Assembly: GCA_037138595.1 (NCBI GenBank) | Contig: JBAXIB010000004.1 | Location: forward strand, 1 to 64,000 | Source: UBA4742 sp037138595 | GTDB taxonomy: Bacteria; Actinomycetota; Acidimicrobiia; Acidimicrobiales; Acidimicrobilacustridaceae | DNA length: 64,000 nt | Direction: 5' to 3' | Shown: positions 46,068 to 55,930 of the stretch, in pieces | How positions within the stretch are numbered: position 1 is the stretch's first letter | How the letters are laid out: each line of letters starts with the position of its first letter | Notes under the pieces: generated by a model | The model's input: only the letters and a program-made list of their open reading frames with translations | Databases searched by the model: none | What the model was told of the DNA's origin: nothing | Program-made: the position numbers and the translations under genes

Positions 46068-49000
46068 AACGGGGCGTCGAGCATCGACGCGATGCCGCGC
46101 AGCGGTATCGCCGCCCACGATGGACGATGGCCAAGGTCATAGCGCACTTCGTACAACGCCTTGTCGAGTTGATGGGCAACAAGCAGTGACGCGATGTCGT
46201 TGCGATCTTGCGGCAAGAAAACTTGTCCCGCGGCTTGCTCGAGATATCCCGATAAGAACCGAATCGTCACCCACGACTGCCAAGCTTGGCCCCGCCGAGC
46301 CAGCGCATCGAGCTGATCTGGCAACACCAGCCCGCGATCGGCAAATGCCCGGAGGCCTGCTTCGGATGCGTACTGATAAGAACGAACGACGCCGGCGACG
46401 TCAGTGAGCGCACTCTTCTTGATGCGCCGCTCGGTTGGTGATCTCGAAGGCTCACCTTCAAAATCAATGATCACGAAATCTCGACCCGCATGCAATACCT
46501 GGCCAAGGTGAAAATCCCCGTGCACCCGAATACGACTGGCATCTATTCGGTGCGCCCTGATTGCCTCGAATCGTTCAATGATCGCTGATTCGGAATCCAC
46601 AATGAGCTCCGCGTCTCGGCGACCTTGACCAGTCAATTGACCGAGCGACCGACGAATGAGTTGCAATGTCGGACGAATCTGCACTCGCATCGATTGAAAC
46701 AACGCCCGTTGGTACAGGGTCGTAAACGGTTCGGGACGAAACGCCTCAGTGTCACCTTCGGCAAGCGCGACATGGAGCTCTGCGGTTCGCCGACCGAGCA
46801 TGACTGCCGAATCAAGATAAGGACCGATGGCGTCAGCAATATCATCCGGCGGGGCGAGACCGACATAGTCAAGCATTGATCCCCAAAGAGGGATGTCAAG
46901 CGACTCGTCGGGGAGCATTTGCATTGCCGATTCGTAAAAAAGTCCGAGCGCATCAAGGGTGTAATGCCACGCGTCGCGCTCATTGGGCACATAGGCATTT
47001 AGGACTCCAAGTGTGCGCGGTTCTCCCTGACCAGCCTGGTACTCGATGGCCCCAAGAATCCGTGGGCTGTGAGCGAAAAGTCGATCGGTGAGGTACTGGC
47101 CAACCTCTAGGTCTGGATTCACGCCTTCTTGAGCCCGTCGAAAAATCTTCATGACCACTTCATGGCCGAATATCGCCGATGTATTGCTCTGTTCTACCGC
47201 TGCCCGCGACACGGTGAAATCACGATCGCCCCCTATGGATTGACCGGGATTCACTAAGCGGCGCAATTCAGTCGAACTGGTCATCCGCATTTCGGCACCG
47301 GCATTCGAATCAAAGGTCCGATTTCGTTTGAATTGGGACAAGGTCAAATGCATAAACGCGTCGTCAACCGTCGCGTCGAAGAGCAACACTCGTTCTCCCC
47401 CGGCCGCAACATCAACCCATGCGATCGCCGCGTGTGGATGGTCAGCAACAACGACGTCAGCCAACGGTCCAGCAGCAACGGTCAATGGAACAACGTAAGT
47501 CTCCGATTCGCCTTCGGCATATTCGACATGCACCAAAGCGATCAACGCTGCCGGGTTACCCTGTCCCGGCGACATGGGCACTGCATCAAACACTTCGGCA
47601 GTTCGAAGGGTTCGGCTCCGACCGCCGTACCAACGATTACGTTCAAAAAATGCTGGCCATGCACGATTGAGCGCCGCTCGACCGCGCCCTCGACTGAGAA
47701 AAAGTTGTCGCCAATCGTCGGCCACTGACAAAACCGGCAATTCGTCGGGCGCAGTGCCGTGACCTGATTCGTCATGATGTTGTGGCTGCAACGAAAACCA
47801 ATAGAAACCGTATGGACCGAGCGTCAGGTTGTAACCACCCTCATGGATCAGTGCGAACTCGGTTCCACCAAATAATTCGACCGGAACCGTGCCCCGAAAG
47901 TCGTGCAGATCAAGATTTACACTTTGCGCAAAACGCGACAGGTTTGCCACTACAAGCACCGTTTCGTCACCGTCGCTTCGAGTGAACGCAAGGACCTTGG
48001 CGTTTTCGGGAAGCAGAAATTGGATGTCCCCGCGTCCAAAGACTTTGTGCTGTGACCGCAACGCGATGATGCGGCGCATCCACCACAGCAGCGAACTTGG
48101 ATTTCGATGCTGGTCTTCGACATTGACCGTCTCGAAGTGATACTCAGGATCGATGATGACCGGTAGGTAAAGACGCTGAGGATTCGCAGTGGAAAACCCC
48201 GCGTTTCGATTAGGACTCCACTGCATTGGTGTGCGCACAGCATCTCGATCACCGAGATACACATTGTCGCCCATACCTAACTCGTCGCCGTAATACATCA
48301 CCGGAGTTCCAGGAAGGGCGAAGAGTAAACCGTTCATCAATTCAATTTTGCGTCGATCGTTTTGCAACAGCGGAGCGAGTCGACGACGGATGCCAACGTT
48401 CACTCGCATTTGGGGGTCAGCCGCGTAGGCCCGATACATATAGTCACGCTCTTCGTCAGTGACCATCTCCAGCGTCAATTCATCGTGATTACGCAAGAAA
48501 ATTGCCCATTGGGCCGTATCAGGAATTTCCGGTGTCTGCTGCAAAATATCGATCACCGGGAATCGGTCTTCCATCCTGAGCGACATGAACAATCGTGGCA
48601 TCAACGGAAAATGGAACGCTGCGTGACATTCATCGCTGTCACCGAAATATGCAACGCTGTCTTCCGGCCATTGATTGGCCTCCGCTAGCAACATTCGTCC
48701 CGGAAAATTCGTGTCGACATGAGTTCGTAATTCGCGGAGAAAATCGTGAGTCTCGGGCAGGTTTTCGCAGTTCGTGCCTTCCCGTTCGAATAGGTAGGGA
48801 ACCGCATCAAGGCGCACGCCGTCGACGCCCATCTCCAGCCACCGGTCGACAGCCCGCAACATGGTCTTTCGAACCTCAGGGTTTTCAAAGTTCAGGTCAG
48901 GTTGATGAGAAAAGAATCGGTGCCAGTAATACGCGCCCGCGACTGGGTCCCAGGCCCAATTCGACGTTTCATAATCTTCGAAGATGACCCGGGCCTCTCC

Positions 49001-49426
49001 ATAACGATCTGACGTATCACTCCAGACGTAAAAGTCGCGCCAGCGGCTGCCTTCCTTGGCATTTCGAGCTCGCTGAAACCAAGGGTGCTGATCACTCGTG
49101 TGGTTCAAAACCAATTCGGTGATGACCCGTAATCCGCGCACATGTGCCTCGCGCAAAAACACTTTGAAATCCCGCAAGGTGCCATATGCCGGATTGACAT
49201 TGTCGTAGTCGGCGATGTCGTAACCGTCATCTCGCAATGGAGACGGGTAAAACGGCAACAGCCAAATCGCAGTCACGCCAAGTTGCTGGAGATAATCAAG
49301 TCGATCGGTTAATCCGATGAAGTCTCCCCCACCAGTACCCGAACTGTCACCAAAAGCGCGAACATGGAGCTCGTAAATGACAGCGTCTTTGTACCAGAGC
49401 GGGTCTTCTGCAGTGGGCGAAATCAT
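46064..49426 (-). CDS. treS: Fused trehalose synthase / maltokinase (TreS-Mak)
   Basis: 1120 aa. Residues 1 to about 560 are TreS (GH13_16): TAIWLLPFYPSPLRDDGYDIADY, nucleophile Asp207 in DGVRLDAVPYLF, and FLRNHDELTLEMV. Residues about 600-1120 are a maltokinase (Pep2/Mak) with the kinase loop VHGDFHLGQVL (His969) and the metal motif DFEGEP about residue 986, followed by SPTERR. TreS isomerises trehalose to maltose and Mak phosphorylates maltose to maltose-1-phosphate, the GlgE donor. Some Actinobacteria encode these as two genes forming a complex; here they are one polypeptide. It overlaps glgE by four bases. Confidence 0.96.
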   Translation of the reverse strand: MISPTAEDPLWYKDAVIYELHVRAFGDSSGTGGGDFIGLTDRLDYLQQLGVTAIWLLPFYPSPLRDDGYDIADYDNVNPAYGTLRDFKVFLREAHVRGLRVITELVLNHTSDQHPWFQRARNAKEGSRWRDFYVWSDTSDRYGEARVIFEDYETSNWAWDPVAGAYYWHRFFSHQPDLNFENPEVRKTMLRAVDRWLEMGVDGVRLDAVPYLFEREGTNCENLPETHDFLRELRTHVDTNFPGRMLLAEANQWPEDSVAYFGDSDECHAAFHFPLMPRLFMSLRMEDRFPVIDILQQTPEIPDTAQWAIFLRNHDELTLEMVTDEERDYMYRAYAADPQMRVNVGIRRRLAPLLQNDRRKIELMNGLLFALPGTPVMYYGDELGMGDNVYLGDRDAVRTPMQWSPNRNAGFSTANPQRLYLPVIIDPEYHFETVNVEDQHRNPSSLLWWMRRIIALRSQHKVFGRGDIQFLLPENAKVLAFTRSDGDETVLVVANLSRFAQSVNLDLHDFRGTVPVELFGGTEFALIHEGGYNLTLGPYGFYWFSLQPQHHDESGHGTAPDELPVLSVADDWRQLFLSRGRGRAALNRAWPAFFERNRWYGGRSRTLRTAEVFDAVPMSPGQGNPAALIALVHVEYAEGESETYVVPLTVAAGPLADVVVADHPHAAIAWVDVAAGGERVLLFDATVDDAFMHLTLSQFKRNRTFDSNAGAEMRMTSSTELRRLVNPGQSIGGDRDFTVSRAAVEQSNTSAIFGHEVVMKIFRRAQEGVNPDLEVGQYLTDRLFAHSPRILGAIEYQAGQGEPRTLGVLNAYVPNERDAWHYTLDALGLFYESAMQMLPDESLDIPLWGSMLDYVGLAPPDDIADAIGPYLDSAVMLGRRTAELHVALAEGDTEAFRPEPFTTLYQRALFQSMRVQIRPTLQLIRRSLGQLTGQGRRDAELIVDSESAIIERFEAIRAHRIDASRIRVHGDFHLGQVLHAGRDFVIIDFEGEPSRSPTERRIKKSALTDVAGVVRSYQYASEAGLRAFADRGLVLPDQLDALARRGQAWQSWVTIRFLSGYLEQAAGQVFLPQDRNDIASLLVAHQLDKALYEVRYDLGHRPSWAAIPLRGIASMLDAPL

Positions 49427-51321
49427 TGTGAAGTGAGTTTCTGTGGTTCGAGGGCATTGGAAAGCTTCAGCGGCCCAGCTAGGTCCACCGTTTCGTCAGG
49501 CTGCGTGACCCGAAACATGTGGCCAGGTTGGCGAGCAGGGTCAAGGTCGATGAAGTTATTTTTGCCGTTCCAAACATAGGCTTCGCCGCCTAACAGGTCT
49601 TCCACTACGAACGGTCTATCTGCATCAAGGCCGATCGCTTCGAGGTCGAGTTCAACGGTTCCTATCTGCCGCTCCGTCGGATCAAGATTGGCTACCACGA
49701 TCATGGTCGCTTGCCCAAGCGCAGTGATCTCAACGGACGGACCACTATGAGCGGTCTTCGAAAAACACAGCAACATGTCATTGTCGATGTGATGAAAGCG
49801 CAGCGTGCGCAGCGTATGGAGTGCTAGTTGATCTCTTCGGATGCGATTCAATTCACCGAGCAACGGACGAAGCGTTCGCTGTCGGGAAAGGTCCCACCGG
49901 CGCACTTCGTATTTCTCAGACGCGTTGAATTCCTCGCTGCCTTCACCCAACGGGAGGTTTTCACCCAGCTCGAAACTCGGTCCGTAGACCCCAAAGCTCG
50001 GTGACAATGTCGCCGCAAGCAACAGCCGCGACGCGAAAGCTTCGAGCGGTGCGTGCTGCAAATTCGCGGGAAGGATGTCGGGTGTCGTAGGCCAAACATT
50101 GGGTCGAAACTCATCGACACTCGGAGGGGCCGCCAACTCAGTGAAGTAGTCGACAATTTCGGTTTTCGTCGTACGCCACGTGAAGTAGGTATAGCTCTGC
50201 GCGAAACCAATTTGACCCAGCCTGCGCATCGGCATCGGCATCGTGAAAGCCTCAGCAAGGAAGATTGCGTCTGGATGAACCTCGCGAACCTGCGCAATGA
50301 GCCACTCCCAAAACGGGAATGGCTTCGTGTGCGGGTTATCCACTCGGAATGTTCGAATTCCCTGTTCACACCAAAACAGCGTCACTGCCCGAAGTTCCTC
50401 CCACAAACTCATCCATTGGTGGCAGTCGAAATCCAGCGGATAAATGTCTTGGTACTTTTTAGGTGGATTTTCCGCGTATTGGATTGTTCCGTCGGCGCGA
50501 TGACGAAACCACTCCGGATGTTCAGTAACCCATGGGTGATCCGGCGAGCATTGAAACGCAAGGTCAAGCGCCACATCGATACCGAATCGACGGGCCGTCT
50601 GCGCAAGATCGGCCAAGTCAGCAACCGTTCCTAGTTCGGGATGCACCGAACGATGGCCGCCATCGGAACTGCCGATCGCCCAAGGACTGCCCGGGTCGAG
50701 TGAGTTCGCGCTCTCCGTATTATTCGGACCCTTACGGAACGCACTACCGATCGGATGAATCGGGGGGAGATACAACACATCAATACCAAGTTCCGCGAAC
50801 TCCTCAAGACGCTCGACGACATCGCGAAGCGTTCCATGCATTGGCATTCCCACGTTGTTTCCGAAGCGTTTCGCCGGCCCAGCCAGTGAACGCGGAAATA
50901 ACTCATACCAAGTTGAAAACAGTGCTCGTTCCCGCTCAACGAGTACTGGCATCTCGTTTGATTCGGTTGCGGAAACGTCGTCCCAACGATCGGTGGCATC
51001 GGGGTTCGCTTCCATGTTGGACGCAGTGACCCATGCCCGTATCGCGAACGTGTGGGTCCCCTCAACATGCGGTACGAACGTCGCCTCCCACCGAGCAAGA
51101 CCGCTATCGGTCTCGTGCATCTCAGTATCAACCCAAGGAGTGGACGGCGAAATCCGATGTGAAACAACTACCCGCAAGGGATCGTGACCATCAGCGAAAA
51201 CCGTAGCGGTCACCTTGACTGGCTCACCCACAACCCGCTTGATTGGAAATTTGCCGGCGTCGATTACCGGCGACACGTCGGTTATGACGATTCGACTCGG
51301 GGGGCGAGGCTCCGGGGACAT
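49423..51321 (-). CDS. glgE: Alpha-1,4-glucan:maltose-1-phosphate maltosyltransferase GlgE
   Basis: 632 aa, first gene of the operon. An N-terminal beta domain (RVVGEPVKVTATVFADGHDPL) is followed by an insertion-rich GH13_3 barrel: IDVLYLPPIHPIG, the nucleophile Asp328 in FRVDNPHTKP and acid/base Glu357 in FLAEAFTMP, spaced by 29 residues as in characterised GlgE. It extends alpha-glucan with maltose from maltose-1-phosphate. The glgE - treS/mak - malQ - glgB order with overlapping codons indicates one translated unit. Confidence 0.97.
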   Translation of the reverse strand: MSPEPRPPSRIVITDVSPVIDAGKFPIKRVVGEPVKVTATVFADGHDPLRVVVSHRISPSTPWVDTEMHETDSGLARWEATFVPHVEGTHTFAIRAWVTASNMEANPDATDRWDDVSATESNEMPVLVERERALFSTWYELFPRSLAGPAKRFGNNVGMPMHGTLRDVVERLEEFAELGIDVLYLPPIHPIGSAFRKGPNNTESANSLDPGSPWAIGSSDGGHRSVHPELGTVADLADLAQTARRFGIDVALDLAFQCSPDHPWVTEHPEWFRHRADGTIQYAENPPKKYQDIYPLDFDCHQWMSLWEELRAVTLFWCEQGIRTFRVDNPHTKPFPFWEWLIAQVREVHPDAIFLAEAFTMPMPMRRLGQIGFAQSYTYFTWRTTKTEIVDYFTELAAPPSVDEFRPNVWPTTPDILPANLQHAPLEAFASRLLLAATLSPSFGVYGPSFELGENLPLGEGSEEFNASEKYEVRRWDLSRQRTLRPLLGELNRIRRDQLALHTLRTLRFHHIDNDMLLCFSKTAHSGPSVEITALGQATMIVVANLDPTERQIGTVELDLEAIGLDADRPFVVEDLLGGEAYVWNGKNNFIDLDPARQPGHMFRVTQPDETVDLAGPLKLSNALEPQKLTSQ

Positions 51322-51421
51322 AGCTCTAGTTCTACCTTGTACCCGCGTTCTCGGCGCAGCCCAAAGGTCAGCAAGTAATCGATTACCGCCCAGAATTCGA
51401 GGTTGGAATTCGCGCCGAAGA

Positions 51422-52075
51422 TCAAATCAACGCCAAGATCAATCCGATTTGGCCGAGGTGATAGGTCACGGTGATAGCGACTCCGCCCCAGAAATATCGA
51501 TGGTTGAAACGATTCCAGGCGATCAGCGCATCGGATGTATAGAACAACACCGCGCCAAAAATCGCAAACGGATTCAAGGTGCCAAACGCACAAATCACCA
51601 TGACTGAAATCACCGCGATGTAGGCCGCGACCGGCACCGCGAGGGCCGGTTCATCGCTCGCCCGCACCGCGGCAAAAATCCGTCGGCCGATCGTTGCCAT
51701 CGTGGCCAGGACCAAAACCGCACCGACAACCAATGCGGACGCAGTGACTCCGCTCAATACAAGCCCGCTGATATAGGCAAGGTGACCCAATAAAAACGAG
51801 GCCAGGCCAAATACAAACAAGTTCGTCGCTGGCCACTTCTGTTCGGGAACCATCAAAAATACATCGCCTAGTAACGAGAACAGCAGCGCAATAACAAACG
51901 CGACGCGCATCGATTCATCAGTCGTTGTCAGCGAGGCGGCCACTCCGATGAGCGCCACCATGGTGAACGGCTTCGCGAAGTATTCAACGTGCTTGCGGTC
52001 GGTTCCAACTGCCCACCAATCGATCATGGCCAGGATGAGCGTGACCCCAAGTAGCACGCTCGACACGAGATTCAT
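51422..52075 (-). CDS. YhhN/TMEM86-family lysoplasmalogenase-like membrane protein
   Basis: 217 aa with eight predicted helices. Family residues include an early YFAKPFTM, FSLLGDVFLM, FLLGHLAYISG and the late LFYTSDALIAWNRF. Characterised relatives hydrolyse the vinyl-ether bond of lysoplasmalogens, with acidic residues in the D-V-F and S-D-A motifs as likely catalytic groups. The start is ATG 52075. It stands alone between the FAD reductase gene and the glgE operon; whether this organism makes plasmalogens is not shown by the window. Confidence 0.85.
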   Translation of the reverse strand: MNLVSSVLLGVTLILAMIDWWAVGTDRKHVEYFAKPFTMVALIGVAASLTTTDESMRVAFVIALLFSLLGDVFLMVPEQKWPATNLFVFGLASFLLGHLAYISGLVLSGVTASALVVGAVLVLATMATIGRRIFAAVRASDEPALAVPVAAYIAVISVMVICAFGTLNPFAIFGAVLFYTSDALIAWNRFNHRYFWGGVAITVTYHLGQIGLILALI

Positions 52076-52114
52076 GTGATCAGTGTGGCCGAAAAAACAT
52101 GGACCATTGGCGAA

Positions 52115-53323
52115 CTACGCCAAGGCTCGGGCAGCCGCGAGGCCTTCTTCCCACGGTGACTCGCGATCGACGAGGTCCCGTAATTGCATCACGTGACGAG
52201 GTCGATTCATTCCAAGGACACCGCGCACCCGACCATTGCGCCCATAAAGCGCGACGAAACGCCGCTCGACGAGCGAACCAATCACAATTTCGACATCATC
52301 TTCTGCCGACGATCGACCGGCTAATTGGATCTTGCGGTCATACTGATCGCTCCAGAACCAGGGCACCGGATCAAACGATGGCGCCAAGCCGCTTCCATCG
52401 TTTGCGAGCAACGTTCGTGCCGCGGTCTCGCCCATCTGAATTGCCGTCTCCCAATGTTCAACTCGCATGAGTTCGCCATATCGAGCGCTCGGCCAACGAG
52501 CGACGTCGCCGGCGGCAACCACACCCGGTGCGGCAGTAAGCGTTGCGTCGGTCACGACACCATCGTCAAGGACCAAACCCGAGCCTTCCAACCAATCGGT
52601 GTTCGGAATCACACCAATCCCCACGACAACGACTGTCGACGGGATGACCGAGCCGTCGTCTAGACGGACACCCTCGACGTGATCGTCACCATCAAAACCC
52701 ATTACCCGAACACCGAGCCGAACATCGACGCCTTCATCTCGATGGATATCGGCTACGAGGCGGCCGATTTCCTGACCCAACGCGTGTTCAAGCGGAGCGG
52801 CCGCTTCTTCGATCAACACCACGCGCAAACCGCGTCCACGACACGTTGCGGCAACTTCGGCGCCGATAAAGCCAGCACCGACGACGACCACGACCTCGGG
52901 CTCCTTGTCGAGTTCGGCGCGCAGGGCGAGGCAATCATCAAGCGTGCGCAAAACGTGAATGCCATCAAGTACGCGCGCACCGGGCAACCACCGAGCCGAG
53001 GTTCCTGAAGCGATGACCAAACCATCGAATCCAATTCGTTCTTGTCCGTCGAGCCGAACAAATCGATCGTGGAGTTCAAGTCCCATCGCGCGACGCCCGA
53101 GCAGAAAATTCAGTTCGAGGCCTTCTTTTGCGGCAGGCAAGGTGATTCGGTCCGGCTCCCACAAACCGGCGAGTACCTGTTTCGACAGCGGTGGCTTGTC
53201 ATAGGGCGTGTGCGCATCGGCATCAATCACCGCGATGTCACCATCGAAACCATCGGCACGAAGTGTCTTCGCTGCGTGCATGCCCGCCAATGAAGCGCCG
53301 ACAACCACAATCCTGCCGATCAT
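52115..53323 (-). CDS. FAD/NAD(P)-dependent ferredoxin reductase
   Basis: 402 aa from ATG 53323 (the frame is open ten codons further). Two dinucleotide folds are seen: FAD loop IVVVGASLAGMHAAKTL at the N-terminus, and NAD(P) loop VVVVGAGFIGAEVAATC near residue 145; FAD motif AAGDVARW lies near 270. The C-terminal domain has FWSDQYDRKIQLAG, characteristic of oxygenase-coupled ferredoxin reductases (BphA4/PdR-like). It probably reduces the ferredoxin encoded 124 nt upstream, and could supply electrons to the Rieske oxygenase or a P450. Confidence 0.91.
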   Translation of the reverse strand: MIGRIVVVGASLAGMHAAKTLRADGFDGDIAVIDADAHTPYDKPPLSKQVLAGLWEPDRITLPAAKEGLELNFLLGRRAMGLELHDRFVRLDGQERIGFDGLVIASGTSARWLPGARVLDGIHVLRTLDDCLALRAELDKEPEVVVVVGAGFIGAEVAATCRGRGLRVVLIEEAAAPLEHALGQEIGRLVADIHRDEGVDVRLGVRVMGFDGDDHVEGVRLDDGSVIPSTVVVVGIGVIPNTDWLEGSGLVLDDGVVTDATLTAAPGVVAAGDVARWPSARYGELMRVEHWETAIQMGETAARTLLANDGSGLAPSFDPVPWFWSDQYDRKIQLAGRSSAEDDVEIVIGSLVERRFVALYGRNGRVRGVLGMNRPRHVMQLRDLVDRESPWEEGLAAARALA

Positions 53324-53447
53324 CTCCGCCCACCCACATCGAGAAATACGCAAAGCCCTATGTCCCCAGCACGAGATTTCACCCCGTTGAAGTGGGAGCA
53401 GAAATCAGTGGTGGGCGAATTCAGCTCACCTGATATCGCAAACAGGT

Positions 53448-53642
53448 TCACTCCTCAACGAGTGAAATGGCTTGCTTTGGGCACCGCTGCACCGATTCTT
53501 CAAGCTTTGATCGCAGTTCCTCTGGCGGCGTTTCGTTCAACACATAGAGAAAATCGTCGTCGCGTACCTCAAAAATCTCAGGGGCAATCCCCATACAAAT
53601 TGCATTGCTCTCACACAGGTCGTAGTCGACTACTACTCGCAT
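53448..53642 (-). CDS. [3Fe-4S]-type ferredoxin (P450/oxygenase partner type)
   Basis: 64 aa from ATG 53642. The cluster ligands are C10 and C16 (C-x5-C, CESNAIC) and C54 followed by Pro (RCP), matching the C-x2-?-x2-C-xn-CP motif of single-cluster ferredoxins. The residue at the variable position is Asn13, where other ferredoxins have His, Tyr or Ala, a substitution known to tune potential. It lies just upstream of the ferredoxin reductase on the same strand. No P450 gene lies in the window, so the acceptor may be the Rieske oxygenase 4.4 kb away or a distant enzyme. Confidence 0.9.
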   Translation of the reverse strand: MRVVVDYDLCESNAICMGIAPEIFEVRDDDFLYVLNETPPEELRSKLEESVQRCPKQAISLVEE

Positions 53643-53759
53643 TTCGGGACTCCTCGGATGCCGTACATTCGGAATCAACATCATGCCTCACCCGCAGTGG
53701 GGCGGGGAGCCGATCAGCTCCGTTTGCTATGAAATCCGCGGCGGTGTCAGATATGCACC

Positions 53760-55007
53760 ATGTCCACAGACACACGTCATGCCAATCACCCGCCCCTCGC
53801 CGGGGTCCGGATCATCGAAGCATCCATTCTCGGGCCCGCAGCAATCACTACGTCGCTCGCTGACCTCGGCGCCGACGTCATCAAAATCGAATCACCGCAA
53901 GGCGATTACATCCGCGAGATGACTTGGCCGATCGTCGAAGGCGTTTCGTTGATGCACCTGCACATCAACCGAGGCAAGCGCAGCATCGTCCTCAATTTGA
54001 AGAGCCCCGAAGGAGTCGCGACGTTCCTTGAACTGACTCGCCATGCCGATGCGGTTATCGAAGCGATGCGTCCAGGTGCACTCGAACGTTGTGGGCTTGG
54101 TTTCGACAAACTCCTCGAAGTCAACCCCCGGATCGTCTTCTGTTCAATCTCGGGGTATGGGACGACCGGCCCTTATCAAAACCTGCCCAGCCACGGCATT
54201 GCCTATGACACGTGGGCCGGACTTGTTCCATCGGAACGGGATGAACATGGGCACCCATTTATTCCCGCTCACCCATCGATGGGTATCCACACTGGCCCCT
54301 TGTTTGGTGCGCTCGGCGTTCTCGCCGGCATCATTCGAGCCCGCGACACTGGCGAAGGCTGCCGGATTGAGATTGCACAGAGCGACGCGGCTGCAGCAAT
54401 GGATTGGTTGCGCAGCGAGACTTACAAGGCCTACGAACGACCCGAATCGGAAGTCACTGGAAACAAAAGTGACAACTTCGAGCGACGCGCGCCTGGAACG
54501 CACGGAATGCAACACGGTGTGCGCTACCAGATTTACGACTCATTAGATGGGCAAATTTTGTTCATGGCCAGCGAGCGCGAATTCTGGAAAAACTTCTGCG
54601 ACGGGGTCGGCCGACCCGACCTGTTCGAGGCCTACCCCGGAAGCCAATACGCCGATCATGCGCGAGGCGATCTTGAGTTGCGCGACGAACTCACGGCCAT
54701 CTTTAAGACTCGAACCACGGCAGACTGGGTGACCTTCGGAGGCGAAGCCAATACCACGATTGCGCCGGTCAATACACCCGAAACGCTCGCCGACGACCCG
54801 CAATTCAAGGTCCGTATGCCATGGCTTCCAGCCGATAAACACGGCATCGACATGTTGCCCACGCCGATCAAGCTGCCTGATGAAGAACTTCCACCCCCGT
54901 CAAAGGCACCGACCCTTGGTCAAGATACTGACCATGTCCTGGCCGATGTTTTGGGCTGGGACGATGCACGCATCGCCGAACTTCGGGCCACTGGTGCCCT
55001 CGGTTAA
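53760..55007 (+). CDS. Class III CoA-transferase (CaiB/BaiF family)
   Basis: 415 aa. The family pattern is clear: GVRIIEASILGPAAITTSLADLGADVIKIESPQGD, INRGKRSIVLNLKSPEG, EAMRPGALERCGLGFD, VFCSISGYGTTGPY and SHGIAYDTWAGL, where Asp of Y-D-T-W is the expected acyl-enzyme residue. The enzyme swaps CoA between acids, activating a substrate for beta-oxidation-like steps. Substrate unknown; the neighbours suggest a lipid or steroid acid. It diverges from the ferredoxin with 117 nt between. Confidence 0.92.
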   Translation: MSTDTRHANHPPLAGVRIIEASILGPAAITTSLADLGADVIKIESPQGDYIREMTWPIVEGVSLMHLHINRGKRSIVLNLKSPEGVATFLELTRHADAVIEAMRPGALERCGLGFDKLLEVNPRIVFCSISGYGTTGPYQNLPSHGIAYDTWAGLVPSERDEHGHPFIPAHPSMGIHTGPLFGALGVLAGIIRARDTGEGCRIEIAQSDAAAAMDWLRSETYKAYERPESEVTGNKSDNFERRAPGTHGMQHGVRYQIYDSLDGQILFMASEREFWKNFCDGVGRPDLFEAYPGSQYADHARGDLELRDELTAIFKTRTTADWVTFGGEANTTIAPVNTPETLADDPQFKVRMPWLPADKHGIDMLPTPIKLPDEELPPPSKAPTLGQDTDHVLADVLGWDDARIAELRATGALG

Positions 55008-55083
55008 CGCACCTGTTTCGGCCCATTCGCAGTAAGTCCAAGGGCGGAAAACACTCGAAACGGTCAGCCGGTCGCCTGCGACC

Positions 55084-55089
55084 TAACGT
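55084..55089 (+). promoter_or_regulatory. Putative -10 box (TAACGT) of the SDR gene, leaderless arrangement
   Basis: TAACGT ends 7 nt before the ATG at 55097; the bases between (CATTGTC) carry no Shine-Dalgarno sequence. It resembles the TANNNT boxes at the same distance from other genes in this window. Confidence 0.4.
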
Positions 55090-55096
55090 CATTGTC

Positions 55097-55930
55097 ATGA
55101 ATCAAATCTCGGGGCGCCACGCCCTCGTCACCGGCGGCTCGAGCGGAATTGGCTTGGCTACCGCGCATGCGCTCGCCAAAAAAGGGGCTCGCGTCACCAT
55201 CGTTGCGCGGCGACTCGATGTACTTGCTTCAGCCGAAGCAGAACTTCGCGAAAACGGGGCGGATGCAGCCGCGGTGTCGGTTGACGTCAGCGACAAAGAT
55301 GCAGTCAAATCCACGTTTCGTCAGATCGAAGTCGACCGTGGCCCGATCGAGATACTCGTCTGCAGCGCCGGAGTCGCACATCCAGGGTATTTCGAGCAAC
55401 TCGACGATTCGGTGTTCCGCGACATGATCGAGATTGACTATTTCGGAACCTTGTGGCCAATTCGTGCAGTCCTTGATGGCATGATCCAACGCAACGAAGG
55501 TTCCATCGTTGGTATTGCTTCAAATGCAGCTCTTGTCGGCGTATTCGGTTACTCCGCTTATGGAGCGGCAAAGTTCGCAGTACGGGGACTCCTTGAATCG
55601 TTGCGGGCCGAAATGACCCACCACAATGTGCATGTCGCGTGTTGCTTTCCACCCGACGTCGACACTCCCCAATTGGCCTGGGAAGACGAGTACAAGCCTG
55701 ATGAAACTCGCGCCCTCAGCGGCAGTTCTCAACCGCTTCCACCCGAGAAGATTGCTGACTGCATCGTCGTTGGTATCGAGAAACGCCGATTTGTACTGCT
55801 GCCCGACGTCGGTAGCCGACTCCTTTCGGTAGCTGCAGGAACCACACCTGGATTCCTGCGATCACTCATGGATCGTTCCGCCCGCAAGACCCGCCGGCGG
55901 CGCATGGTTCGGCCCGACCAGCAGTTATGA
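55097..55930 (+). CDS. SDR oxidoreductase resembling 3-ketodihydrosphingosine reductase
   Basis: 277 aa. Classical SDR with TGGSSGIGLATAHALAKKG, VDVSDKDAV, CSAGVAHPGYFEQL, and catalytic S-x(n)-Y-x3-K (SNAALVGVFGYSAYGAAKFAVRG). The late segment CCFPPDVDTPQLAWEDEYKPDETRALSG closely follows the PPDTDTPG...E...KP.ET pattern of 3-ketodihydrosphingosine reductases, and the basic C-terminal tail (RKTRRRR) is also seen in that group. KDSR-like bacterial proteins may act on other 3-keto lipids. Its stop overlaps the start of the flippase-like gene (ATGA), so the two are made together. Confidence 0.8.
   Translation: MNQISGRHALVTGGSSGIGLATAHALAKKGARVTIVARRLDVLASAEAELRENGADAAAVSVDVSDKDAVKSTFRQIEVDRGPIEILVCSAGVAHPGYFEQLDDSVFRDMIEIDYFGTLWPIRAVLDGMIQRNEGSIVGIASNAALVGVFGYSAYGAAKFAVRGLLESLRAEMTHHNVHVACCFPPDVDTPQLAWEDEYKPDETRALSGSSQPLPPEKIADCIVVGIEKRRFVLLPDVGSRLLSVAAGTTPGFLRSLMDRSARKTRRRRMVRPDQQL

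Noticed and set aside
53360..53863. 167-codon plus-strand ORF between the FAD reductase and the CoA-transferase
   Set aside because: It runs over the ferredoxin gene on the other strand and into the CoA-transferase start; composition is Arg/Ser/His-rich and shows no domain.
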